DNA from: CBDIDH01 sp965277595 | Lineage (GTDB): Bacteria > Planctomycetota > Planctomycetia > Isosphaerales > Isosphaeraceae | Assembly (NCBI GenBank): GCA_965277595.1 | Contig: CBDIDH010000002.1 | Span: 3,534,001 to 3,598,000, forward strand | DNA: 64,000 bases | Reading direction: 5' to 3' | Shown here: positions 35,943 through 43,417 of the stretch, piece after piece | How the letters are laid out: every line of letters starts with the position of its first letter | Position numbering within the stretch: the stretch's first letter is position 1 | The notes under the pieces: generated by a model | Databases searched by the model: none | Seen by the model: only the letters and a program-made list of their open reading frames with translations | What the model was told of the DNA's origin: nothing | Translations under genes and position numbers: made by a program

Positions 35943-35987
35943 CGATGGGAGGACCGGGGGCTGTCGCGGCCCCCGGTCCTCCCATCG
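35943..35987 (+). terminator. Strong intrinsic terminator hairpin
   Basis: CGATGGGAGGACCGGGG (35943-35959) and CCCCGGTCCTCCCATCG (35971-35987) form a perfect 17-bp stem, extended by one more pair (35960/35970) with a 9-nt loop. It is 32 bp after the LEDR-motif stop. The following TCGTTTCG is a weak T tract. Confidence 0.75.
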
Positions 35988-36157
35988 TCGTTTCGTAGCC
36001 CCGGACCCAACCCGCCCTCCCAGGCCGCGCGGAATTGGCTATAAGAACCAAGGGGTCGGACTTAAGGAGACCTAAGTTCAGGTTTCGCGGATTTGAAGGC
36101 GGACCGCGAGCGATCTGGCGGGTGGAATTCTCGCCAGCGGACGGTGTCTGACTCCTC

Positions 36158-38075
36158 TTTCGCGTATTGAAAGAGTGCTCAACCTGAATTAATGACTAAT
36201 CGAGTGTATACCTCGTCGGAGAGGCCGAGATAGCCCAGCACCCGCTTCACCAGCACCGGCAGGGCCGTCAGATGCCAGCGACCCCCTTCACCGCTCCCCA
36301 CGCGGGTCAGCGTCAGTCCCGCCCCGGCGATGGTTTCCAGCACCCGCTTCGCCGTCGGGCGATCCGTCGTCCGCTTCGGCTGACCGGGATACAGGCCCGC
36401 GAGGTCCGCGCCGTCCTGATCCTGCCCACGCCGGACCAGCACCTCGAACAGCGTCAGCACCCGCAACGCCAAGGTCAGCAGACGCGTCAAGCCGCGCACC
36501 TGGTCGTCGCGATGCACGTACAGCGGGCGAATCCCCAGCGGCTGGTCCTTCAACTGGTGGAACCCGCGCTCCACGCACGTGCCCGCCCGGTAACCCAGCA
36601 CCGAATCCCCCAGCGACAGCCGCGCCGCCGTCGCGTTGGTCACCTGCACCTGCCAACCCATCCGAGCCACGAGTCGTTCGATCGCCGCGTCGTCACGCGC
36701 CACCGAGGTGATCTGATAGCGGACGCTCCGTTCCGTCGTCTTGCGCCGCCTCGGCCCGCCGCGGCCGGGGCCGACATAGTGCTCCCGGCTGGCCTCTTGC
36801 CGCTCCCAGGTCACCGTCAACAGCCCCCGCGCGCCCCCCTCGGCCAGCAGCGCGTTGACGGCCCGCTCCAACTCCCAGCCGGTGGTGAACTGGGTCCGGC
36901 CCGGACCCGCAGGCGGCGTCAAGCCGCGCACCGCCGCCTCGGTTCGCTGCAGCCGACGGTCCAGGGCCGCCGCCTGGCTCTCCGCCGCCGACTCGGAGCG
37001 GATGACCTGCACCCGCTCCGTCCAGAGGTGTTCGGCCGCGCCCACCACGGCGCTCTGGGGCCGCTCGAACTCGTAGCCGCGGCCGAGGAGTTCCTGCTCC
37101 TCCCCCTCCCCGCGGCGGATCTCGATCAGCTTCGCAGCCCGGTCACCGACGATGGCCGCCTCGACCCAGTCCGTGAACTGCGCCGGGACCGTTCCCGTCA
37201 GGGGGAGCCGGGTCAGGTAGAAGTCCTGATTGGCGGCGATCTCGGCGCGGGTCTCCAGCGCCGCCATCTTGCAATCGCCGGCATAAAGCAGTCCGGTCTG
37301 ACCGAGCAGGGTGCGGACGCGGCGATACAAGGGGAGGTACAACGGGTCATCGGCGGCGTTGCCGGGATGGACGTCGCCGGCCAGGTAGAGCCCGGTGGGC
37401 TCGGCGACGGCGGCCATGAGCTTGAACTGGGCGAGGTCGGGGCGGTGGTCCTTGCTGTGCCCGAGTTGCATCAGGCCGTCCTCGGTGACGGCGTGATATC
37501 CACAACTGGTGGTGGCGTCGAGCCGGACCCGCTCGACCGGCAGGGCGTAGACGTCACAGTGGGTGTGCCAGAGATCGGCTTCCAAAGACTCCCAGGCCGC
37601 CTGGGCGTCGAGGCGCTTCAGGAGCAGGGTCAAACGGTCGTCGCTGAACTCGACGGGGCGGATGCGCCGGCCGACGAGGGTTTCGAGGGTGTGCTGAAGT
37701 TCCTCGGCCCAGGCTTGGACAGGGGACTTGCGGTGGTCGGCGCGGGAGAGGATGTAGGCGATCCAGACGGTGGTGAGCCAGCCGTTGGAGAGCCCCTGGT
37801 GGAGGGGGTGGGCCGGGAAGTGGCGGTCGAGGACCTCGGGGAGTTGGAGCCGGACCAGGAAGCCCAGGAGCAAGGGGACGTCATCGACACGTTCGTGGGT
37901 CAATTCGAGAGTCGCGTCCACGGCGGCACTCCAACGAGGGTGTGGGGAACGCCCGCGTTGTATCGCGCCGGACCGGCCGGTGAGAAGATCCAGGAAAAGA
38001 GACGTGAACATGGAAACTATAGGCAGTTTGGGTTAAGACGCAATTGAACGTTTACTGAACGCTTGATACGCGAAA
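36158..38075 (-). mobile_element. IS1634-family insertion sequence
   Basis: The element is about 1.9 kb. TTTCGCGTAT at 36158-36167 and ATACGCGAAA at 38066-38075 are inverted 10-bp repeats flanking one intact transposase; weaker similarity continues inwards. No target-site duplication was identified at these limits, so the exact ends are approximate. It is the only intact element in the IS cluster at 36-43 kb. Confidence 0.75.
36179..38011 (-). CDS. IS1634-family transposase
   Basis: 610 residues without internal stops, a normal length for the family. It starts MFTSLFLDLLTGRSGAIQRG and has the usual N-terminal domain LTHERVDDVPLLLGFLVRL. Candidate DDE residues are Asp in VRLDATTSCGYHAV, Asp in LLYAGDCKMAALETRAEI and Glu in GTCVERGFHQLKDQP; they are assigned by pattern. 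It sits in the IS island between the LEDR-motif gene and the decayed IS4-type remnant. The long plus-strand frame over it is a shadow. Confidence 0.85.
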   Translation of the reverse strand: MFTSLFLDLLTGRSGAIQRGRSPHPRWSAAVDATLELTHERVDDVPLLLGFLVRLQLPEVLDRHFPAHPLHQGLSNGWLTTVWIAYILSRADHRKSPVQAWAEELQHTLETLVGRRIRPVEFSDDRLTLLLKRLDAQAAWESLEADLWHTHCDVYALPVERVRLDATTSCGYHAVTEDGLMQLGHSKDHRPDLAQFKLMAAVAEPTGLYLAGDVHPGNAADDPLYLPLYRRVRTLLGQTGLLYAGDCKMAALETRAEIAANQDFYLTRLPLTGTVPAQFTDWVEAAIVGDRAAKLIEIRRGEGEEQELLGRGYEFERPQSAVVGAAEHLWTERVQVIRSESAAESQAAALDRRLQRTEAAVRGLTPPAGPGRTQFTTGWELERAVNALLAEGGARGLLTVTWERQEASREHYVGPGRGGPRRRKTTERSVRYQITSVARDDAAIERLVARMGWQVQVTNATAARLSLGDSVLGYRAGTCVERGFHQLKDQPLGIRPLYVHRDDQVRGLTRLLTLALRVLTLFEVLVRRGQDQDGADLAGLYPGQPKRTTDRPTAKRVLETIAGAGLTLTRVGSGEGGRWHLTALPVLVKRVLGYLGLSDEVYTRLVINSG

Positions 38076-38125
38076 CCAGAGGTCTGAGTCATCTGAAAGT
38101 CGGCGATTCGAGGGCAGGACAGTCA

Positions 38126-38786
38126 TCATCTCGCTCGGCTGAGAAGCTCGGTGAGTTGGGCGATCCAGGTTTTTAGCCCACTCGGTTCCGACAGCAGTGG
38201 CTCGGTTTTCTCGTCGTAGCTGACTCGTCTCAAGGTCGTCAGCATGTCAGCGACAGAGGATTCCTTCTTGCGGCTGTACCACGGTCGGGTGGGAAATCGG
38301 ACTGACTCATGGCCGACCCGATCGAACCACGCCACCACCAGACTGGACATGAAGAACGCCATCGGCGCGGTCCGCTCGACGGCCTTGGGCACGCGGTTGG
38401 CCTGCTCGCCCAGCCCCATGAGTTGCTTGCTGTTTTCAAATGTGCACTCGATCGACCAGCGGCAGGCGTAGGTCGAGAGGACCTCCCGCACGTCCCAGTC
38501 GAGCTTGGTGCAATAGAACATCTGGTCGGACGTCCGCCCTCGTTGTCGCGGACAAGGATGATCGTCAGCAGGCGATCGCCGCCGGACTTCTAGTACAACG
38601 CCCGACGTGTCTTGATCGAGAGAGTGGCATGAAGCCCGAATTGGTCAAATTTCAGTTCGGTCCAGGGTTGCTCGGGGTCCTCGGCCCAGGCGGCCATGCC
38701 GGGAAGCCGGGCCCCTTTCTTGCGGGTCCTCCCCTTGGACTTGGTGTCCGGATCGGGCTGCGGGGCCGGTTCATAAAGCGCCACTC
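38126..38786 (-). pseudogene. IS4-type transposase remnant with nonsense and frameshift
   Basis: A minus-strand frame ending at 38126 carries the IS4 Y-2-R-3-E-6-K signature as YACRWSIECTFENSK, followed by the family tail. Upstream, in a different frame, a fragment (LYEPAPQPDPDTKSKGRTRK ... FDQFGLHATLSIKTRRALY) ends at a TAG at 38590-38592 where Tyr is expected. After that TAG the reading continues in the same frame for some 20 residues, then shifts near 38530 into the first frame. The 5' end is cut at 38787 by the left end of the IS3 element. It is inactive. Confidence 0.75.
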
Positions 38787-38825
38787 TGGCCTGCTCCCCA
38801 TTTCTTGGTCCAGGGATAATGGGAA

Positions 38826-39728
38826 TCACGGGTGCGGTTGTTCATCAGGTGGTGGCTCAATCGGGGTCGCTTCGATCGGCACGTACCTCCCTTGGGTGGC
38901 CGCGAACTCGGTCGGGGTCTGGTAGCCCAGGGAACTGTGCGGGCGTTCCGTATTGTACTCCTCCTTCCAGAACGCGCCCAACGCCCTGGCTTGAACTTCG
39001 TTCTCGAACTCCTCGCGGTCCAGGAACTCGTCGCGGAGCTTGCTGTGAAACGACTCTGCATAACCGTTCTGCCACGGGCTCCCCGGCGCGACGTACAATG
39101 TCCCGGAGCCGGTCAACTCCAGCCAACTTCGCACCGCCAGGGCCGCGAACTCCGGCCCGTTGTCGCTGCGGACCCGATGGGGCGGGCCGCCGCGACGCGC
39201 GGCAACCTCGGCCAGGATCACCTGGATTTCCTCGGCGGTCATGCCTCGACGCGCCTCCAACGCGAGGCATTCACGAGTGTACTCATCAACCAGACTCAGC
39301 CATTTCAGGCTCCGCCCATCACTTGTACGATCAAAGATAAAGTCTTATGTCCAAACATCGTCTTTACCACGCGACGGGCGGACGTGACAGGCGTTCGCGT
39401 CCTGGCCGTGCGACCGGCGGGGCTTGGAATTCGCCCTCGGCCCGGCCAGTCTCAGCCCCAACTGACGCCAATGGCGACGCACCGTCTTCTTGTTGACCGA
39501 CCAGCCTTCGCGGACCAACAGCGCCCAGATCCGCCGATATCCGTACCGCGGGTGCGTGCCGGCGAGCTCCTCGATCCGTCGCGCCAACGCCACCTGTTCG
39601 TCCCGCGCGACGGGCGTGTACCGGAGGCAGGACCGGGACAGGCCCAGCGTCCGGGACGCGCGACGTTCAGATACGTTGAAGTGATCACTTACCTCGGTAG
39701 CGATCAATCGGCGGCGGGCGGCAGTCAT
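38826..39728 (-). pseudogene. IS3-family orfB transposase with in-frame stop
   Basis: The orfB frame runs from ATG 39728 (MTAARRRLIATEVSDHFNVS) to 38826, 301 codons. It is continuous except for a TAA at 39345-39347 after GKDDVWT. The family has Tyr here (WTYDF), so this is a nonsense change in the first catalytic block. Downstream of it are DFIFDRTSDGRSLKWLSLVD, SDNGPEF (second Asp) and TERPHSSLGYQTP (Glu). The ATG overlaps the orfA stop in ATGA and a frameshift site lies just before it. The transposase is probably inactive unless the stop is suppressed. Confidence 0.8.
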
Positions 39729-40000
39729 GGCTTTTTTTTCAAGGCCTCCTGTAACATGCGACGGTCCAGGGCCAGTTCGGCGACGAGGAGCTTGAGCCGG
39801 CTGACATCGGCTTCGAGTTCGGACACGCGAAGTTGTTCGGCGGTGACGGGGTTCTCCTGGAGGGCCTTCCAACGGTAGTAGGTGGTCGTCGCGTAGCCGG
39901 CCTTGCGGCAGGCCTGGTGAACATTTAGACCGGCGTCAAGGTCGGCCTGAACCTCTCGGAGGGTCTTGGCAATCTGGTCCGATCCTGGTCGTTTTCGCAT
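39725..40000 (-). CDS. IS3-family orfA (helix-turn-helix) with -1 frameshift site
   Basis: 91 residues from ATG 40000 (MRKRPGSDQIAKTLREVQAD, then LDAGLNVHQACRKAGYATTT): the helix-turn-helix part of the IS3 transposase followed by a leucine-zipper-like end ELEADVSRLKLLVAELALDR. It ends ALKKKP-stop. The run of eight A on the minus strand (39732-39739) reads A AAA AAG in the orfA frame, a slippery site, with AGGAGG upstream as an internal Shine-Dalgarno. A -1 shift would make OrfAB. The same frame is open upstream into the ISAs1 copy. Confidence 0.8.
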   Translation of the reverse strand: MRKRPGSDQIAKTLREVQADLDAGLNVHQACRKAGYATTTYYRWKALQENPVTAEQLRVSELEADVSRLKLLVAELALDRRMLQEALKKKP

Positions 40001-40071
40001 GGGTCGCTCCTGGCTCTCTGCCAGTTGTACGATTCCCATTAAGACTGGACCAGGTTTCGGGGGGCAGGCCA

Positions 40072-41053
40072 CTCCGCGGAAGTTCACGTCCAGCACCCAG
40101 TGCATTGACTCGATCCCCCAGTGGCCGCGGACCGCCTCGCCGAACCGCTTGCCGCTGAGGTACTGGCTGCTGAGGTAATACCGCACGTCGTCCGACTCCG
40201 TGCCGTCGGCGTGCCGCGTGATCCGCACCTTGTAGCCGATCGCCTTCACCCACGGCCAGTCCTTCGCTGGCGCGAAGTCGCGCGGCGCCTTCATGAGATA
40301 ATACGACCGCTCGTCGATCCGGCCGTGCCCCTCGTCGCGCGTCTCGTGGCAGCGGTACTGAAACTCTTTCAGGTCATTCTCCAGGTGATCGAAGACGTGC
40401 GCCTGGATCGCCGCCAGGAGCTTCGGCTGGTTGTCCTTGACGGCGATGACGCAGTCGCCGCCGCCGGTGACGACCTGCTTGACGATCTCCTTCTGGCAGC
40501 CCATCGCGTCGATCGTGATCAGCCTGCCGTTCAAATCGATCTGCTCCAGAAGCTGCGGGATGGCGGTGATCTCGTTACTCTTGGCGTCGGTCGCGACCTG
40601 GCCCAGCGCGATCCCTTCCTCGCTCGCCCAGGCGCTGACGATGTGCAGCGCGCCAAGGCCCTTGGCGGCGTCGTGCGAGCTGCGACAGGTCTTGCCGTCG
40701 ATGGCGACGAGGCGTTCGGCCGTGTCGGCGTCGATCGAGATCGCGTCGGCGATCCAGGCCTGGAAGCAGCGCTGGAAGGCTTCGGGTTTGAGGACCATGA
40801 GGAGCCGACGGATGCAGTCGCGCGAGGGGATGCCATTGGGCAAGGCGAGGTGCAGGGCCAGCCACGGCTCGCGGAGCTTGGCCCAGCGATGGATAGCGGT
40901 GGGGCCATCGCAGCCGCAGATGATGCCGCAGACGGCGATGAGGGCGATATCGACCAGCAAGTGTTTGCGGTTGCGCGTGTGCCGCGGATCGGAGAGCGAT
41001 TCGAAGTACGAGCCGATGGAGCCGACGTCGACGAGCTTGGCCATGAGAGGCAT
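40072..41053 (-). pseudogene. ISAs1-family transposase, C-terminus lost to IS3 insertion
   Basis: From ATG 41053 (MPLMAKLVDVGSIGSYFESL) about 327 residues of an ISAs1-type transposase remain, with LPNGIPSRDCIRRLLMVL, AIDGKTCRSSHDAAKGLGAL, ITIDAMGCQKEIVKQVVTGG and the WGIESMHWVLDVNFR block. Family members are about 370-380 residues, so the last part is missing. At 40071 the IS3 right end begins; the frame stays open through it to 39725 and would give a 442-residue hybrid with IS3 OrfA. The element's outer end, near 41055-41120, could not be delimited. Confidence 0.75.
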
Positions 41054-41117
41054 CCTTGGATCGGTCGGCGTGTGCCATCGCGCCGAACTGCGGTATGCGG
41101 CGACTGATGTACGATGA

Positions 41118-41766
41118 CCGAAACCAGGATATCGGACCGAGGCCCGTCGCGCCAGACTACCCAGGCCGCACAGTTATGCGCGCTGGCCGTGCCTCATCGA
41201 GGCCCTCGCCCCCAAGGCCGACGACACGATCGTCACGCTCGGCGACTACCTGGACTGGGGACCGGACAGCCGGTCGGTCATCGGGCAACTCATCGAACTC
41301 TCCCAGCGTTGCCGCCTGATCCCCCTCTTGGGAAATCATGAGGAAATGCTTCTCCAAGCCCTGGAATCCGAGTCGGCCCTGAGATCCTGGCTGGACCTTG
41401 GCGGCGATCAGACGCTCCTGAGCTATCCCTACGACGGGACGAACATCATCGACCAGTCCCACGTCGAGTTCATCCGGGGCTGCCTCGACTACTTCGCGAC
41501 GGGGGACTTCATCTTCGCGCACGCCAAATACGACCCGGACTTGCCGATGGACAGGCAGCCTTCGCTCAAGCTGAGGTGGGAGTTCTTCGACGAGCCACGG
41601 CTACGGCCTCACTTTTCTGGCAGGACCCTCATCGTCGGCCACACGCCGCAGACCAGCGGCGAGGTGCTCGACCTTGGCCACACCATCTGTATCGACACGG
41701 ACTGTTCCCGAGGTGGCTGGCTCACGGGCCTTGAGGTCGGGAGCGGGAAAGTCATTCAGGCTAATC
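41118..41766 (+). pseudogene. Serine/threonine-type metallophosphatase remnant
   Basis: The frame is open from 41118, after a TGA at 41115-41117. It encodes ALAPKADDTIVTLGDYLDWG, then GNHEEM, GDFIFAHA and the C-terminal LIVGHTPQTSGEVLDLGHTI followed by CIDTDCSRGGWLTGLE. These are the later metallophosphoesterase motifs of PrpA-like phosphatases. The first motif, GDIHG near the N-terminus, is absent, GDYVDRG has become GDYLDWG, and no ATG or GTG start lies in frame before a TTG at 41328. The 3' end is cut by the ISKra4 left repeat at 41767. It was probably broken from both sides by IS insertions. Confidence 0.7.
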
Positions 41767-41858
41767 GGGTGCGCCAATGGATTCTGGCATCCTGCCTCGC
41801 AGGCGGTTATAAAGCGGGTCTTGGTACATAAAAATCATGCCTCACGGATGTCGCACCC

Positions 41859-43194
41859 ATGCTCCCTTCCGATCTCGATTCCCTCACCCCGGTGCAGCGT
41901 CTGATCGTCGAGCAAGCGTTCGTGCTGGCCAAGGAACTGGAGTTGGCCGCCGATTCCGCTCCCCAAGGACAGGTCATTGACCGTTGTGAGTCCTTGTTGC
42001 TGGGCAAGGGCCGAGATTTCTTGAGAAGGATCCTGGAGTCGACACTCCAATCTCGGGCGGAATCCCTCGAAAAAAAGGGGGCGCCGCCCGAACTTGCCCG
42101 TGTGGCGCGGCGGGGCGGCACAAGGGGAACTCGCCCAAAACGGTGATGACCGCGCTGGACGCGGTTGTCATCTGGCGCGTCGATTTCGCCTGCCGGGTCT
42201 GTGGGTTGGGGAGCTACTTTGTCGACCGGATTCTCGGCCTGGAAGGATATCTCACCCGACAGGCGACGCGACTGATCTGCCTGCTCGGGGGCCGCAATTC
42301 CTTCGCCGTTGCCGAGTCTCTGCTGAACGAGTGCCGCGGTTGGAGGGTCAGCGACGAGCGGATCCGCCAGGCGTGCGAGTCGGAGTCGACACGCATTGCC
42401 GCGTTTCGGGCGAACTCGCCGACGATCGCCAAGGTCTTCACCGAAGCCGCCGGGGATGTCGAGTTCCAGGCCGACGCCGCCAAGGTCAACACGATCGGGG
42501 GCGGGCGCGACATGAAGATCGGCATCTTCGCCCGCCGCGAGCGTGGCGAACCGGCCACGCCCGCGCAATGGGACGAACGCCACCTTCCCGCCCCGACGAC
42601 GCGAGTCGCGTGCGCCGCCATCGAAGCCATCGACGATTTTGCCCCGCGATGAAGCCAATGGGGGCCCGGCTGGCGATCGGGGACCTGACCAAGATCACGG
42701 TTCTGGGCGACGGCGCCGAATGGATTTGGAACGCCGCGTCGCGCCAGTTCGGCGGCTGTCACCAGGTTCTCGATATTTACCACGCCGCCGAGCACATCGC
42801 CGCCGCCGCCAAACGCCGGTTCGGAGAAGGGACCGCGGCGACCGAGTGGCTAGACCGGGGCCGCGGGCGGCTGTTGTTCGATGGCTGGGTCGGCCTCTGC
42901 GACCACCTGGGCCAAACGCTGGAGACAGACAACAGCCCGGACGGCCGCGCGACGCTGGATGAACTGACGAGCTATTTCGCCACCCACACCGAACATCTCA
43001 ACTACTGCCATCGCCTCTCCACCGGGCAATCGATCGGCAGCGGGATGGTCGAAGGCGCGGCCAAAAACCTGATCGGCAAACGCCTCAAGCAGACCGGTGC
43101 CCGTTGGGATGTCGGGAATGTCAACGACATGGCCCAGGTGTGTTGTCTTACGTGCAGTAACCATTGGGACCTTTATTGGGCGTCTCCCAACTGA
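41859..43194 (+). pseudogene. ISKra4-family transposase in three frames
   Basis: Frame one (ATG 41859, MLPSDLDSLTPVQRLIVEQA) ends at a TGA at 42144-42146, just after the slippery site. Frame two is entered by -1 slippage and reads PKTVMTALDAVVIWRVDFAC with the RVCGLG zinc-type region, then RQATRLICLLGG, DVEFQADAAKVNTIGGGRDM and a TGA at 42650-42652. Frame three reads KPMGARLAIGDLTKITVLGD, GAEWIWNAASRQFGGCHQVL, DIYHAAEHIAAAAKRRFGEG and the SGMVEGAAKNLIGKRLKQTG end. The first shift has a programmed signal. The second looks like loss of one G in the expected CGATGGAAG codons, so the gene is inactive. Confidence 0.8.
42122..42172 (+). promoter_or_regulatory. Candidate programmed -1 frameshift cassette in the ISKra4 transposase
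   Basis: AAGGGG (42122-42127) lies 6 nt before CCCAAAA (42134-42140), which reads C CCA AAA in the first frame, the X XXY YYZ form. Four nt later, GATGACCGCG (42145-42154) pairs with CGCG (42060+100-103, i.e. 42160-42163) and GTCATC (42167-42172), leaving a 5-nt loop and a 3-nt bulge. Shine-Dalgarno, heptamer and hairpin together form a standard -1 frameshift signal, and the -1 frame is the one that continues the transposase. Confidence 0.65.
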
Positions 43195-43256
43195 CCGCCA
43201 AAATCCATTGGCGCACCCTGAGGGTCTTGAAAGTTGGTGGAATCTTTGTACACAGG

Positions 43257-43312
43257 GGCAGAAAAGGTGTCAGGAACCGTTTATGAAGGCAGATCCCTGA
43301 CACCTTTCTGCC
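43257..43312 (+). repeat. Inverted repeat with downstream T tract
   Basis: GGCAGAAAAGGTGTCAGG (43257-43274) and CCTGACACCTTTCTGCC (43296-43312) form an inverted repeat with one extra A and a 21-nt loop, followed after 8 nt by eight T (43321-43328). It could end transcripts from the ISKra4 side or be a dispersed chromosomal repeat. The right arm resembles the clpC-side hairpin at 57612-57640 (TGACACCTTTC-GCC). Confidence 0.55.
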
Positions 43313-43343
43313 TTCTGACATTTTTTTTGCCTTACGATGACAA

Positions 43344-43383
43344 ACGCCCGGCCGGCGCCCTTTAGGGAGCGTGGGCCGGGCGT
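43344..43383 (-). terminator. fusA terminator
   Basis: ACGCCCGGCC (43344-43353) pairs with GGCCGGGCGT (43374-43383) 35 bp after the fusA stop on the minus strand. On that strand the downstream sequence is A-rich rather than T-rich, so termination by the hairpin alone is less certain. Confidence 0.55.
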
Positions 43384-43417
43384 CGTTGATTCCGGTCGGC
43401 GGGTCCGAAGGTCGTCG

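Larger units (their letters stand above)
34976..36063. repeat. Segment bounded by inverted AAGGGGTCGGA repeats
   Basis: AGTTCCGACCCCTT at 34976-34989 and AAGGGGTCGGACTT at 36050-36063 are inverted, sharing the 11-bp core AAGGGGTCGGA. A third copy of the core lacking its last A (CCGACCCCTTTT, 35420-35431) lies just upstream of the small gene in the same orientation as the left copy. The right copy lies 95 bp from the left end of the IS1634 element. No target duplication was identified. This could be a chromosomal REP-like repeat pair or the remnant of a small mobile segment. Confidence 0.45.
38787..40071 (-). mobile_element. IS3-family element with 40-bp-class imperfect terminal repeats
   Basis: The left end starts TGGCCTGCTCCCCATTTCTT and the right end, read inwards on the minus strand, starts TGGCCTGCCCCCCGAAACCT. 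Both continue GGTCCAG and AATGGGAATC, so the terminal repeats are about 40 bp and imperfect. The element is 1285 bp, with orfA and orfB in the usual overlapping order. CTC flanks both ends (38784-38786 and 40072-40074), consistent with a 3-bp target duplication. It has landed at the junction of the IS4-type remnant and an ISAs1 copy. Confidence 0.8.
41767..43218 (+). mobile_element. ISKra4-family element with 22-bp terminal inverted repeats
   Basis: GGGTGCGCCAATGGATTCTGGC at 41767-41788 is repeated inverted at 43197-43218 with a single mismatch, so the element is 1452 bp. Its transposase lies within in one orientation. The left end interrupts the phosphatase frame. No target duplication was identified. 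The crisp repeats argue for a fairly recent insertion. Confidence 0.8.

Noticed and set aside
36272..38047. 591-residue plus-strand frame opposite the IS1634 transposase
   Set aside because: Antisense to the transposase, Pro/Arg-rich and without homology by eye.
41114..41341. Small plus-strand frame from ATG 41114 over the phosphatase remnant
   Set aside because: Out of frame with the phosphatase motifs and Arg/Pro-rich; the motif-bearing frame is the one reported.
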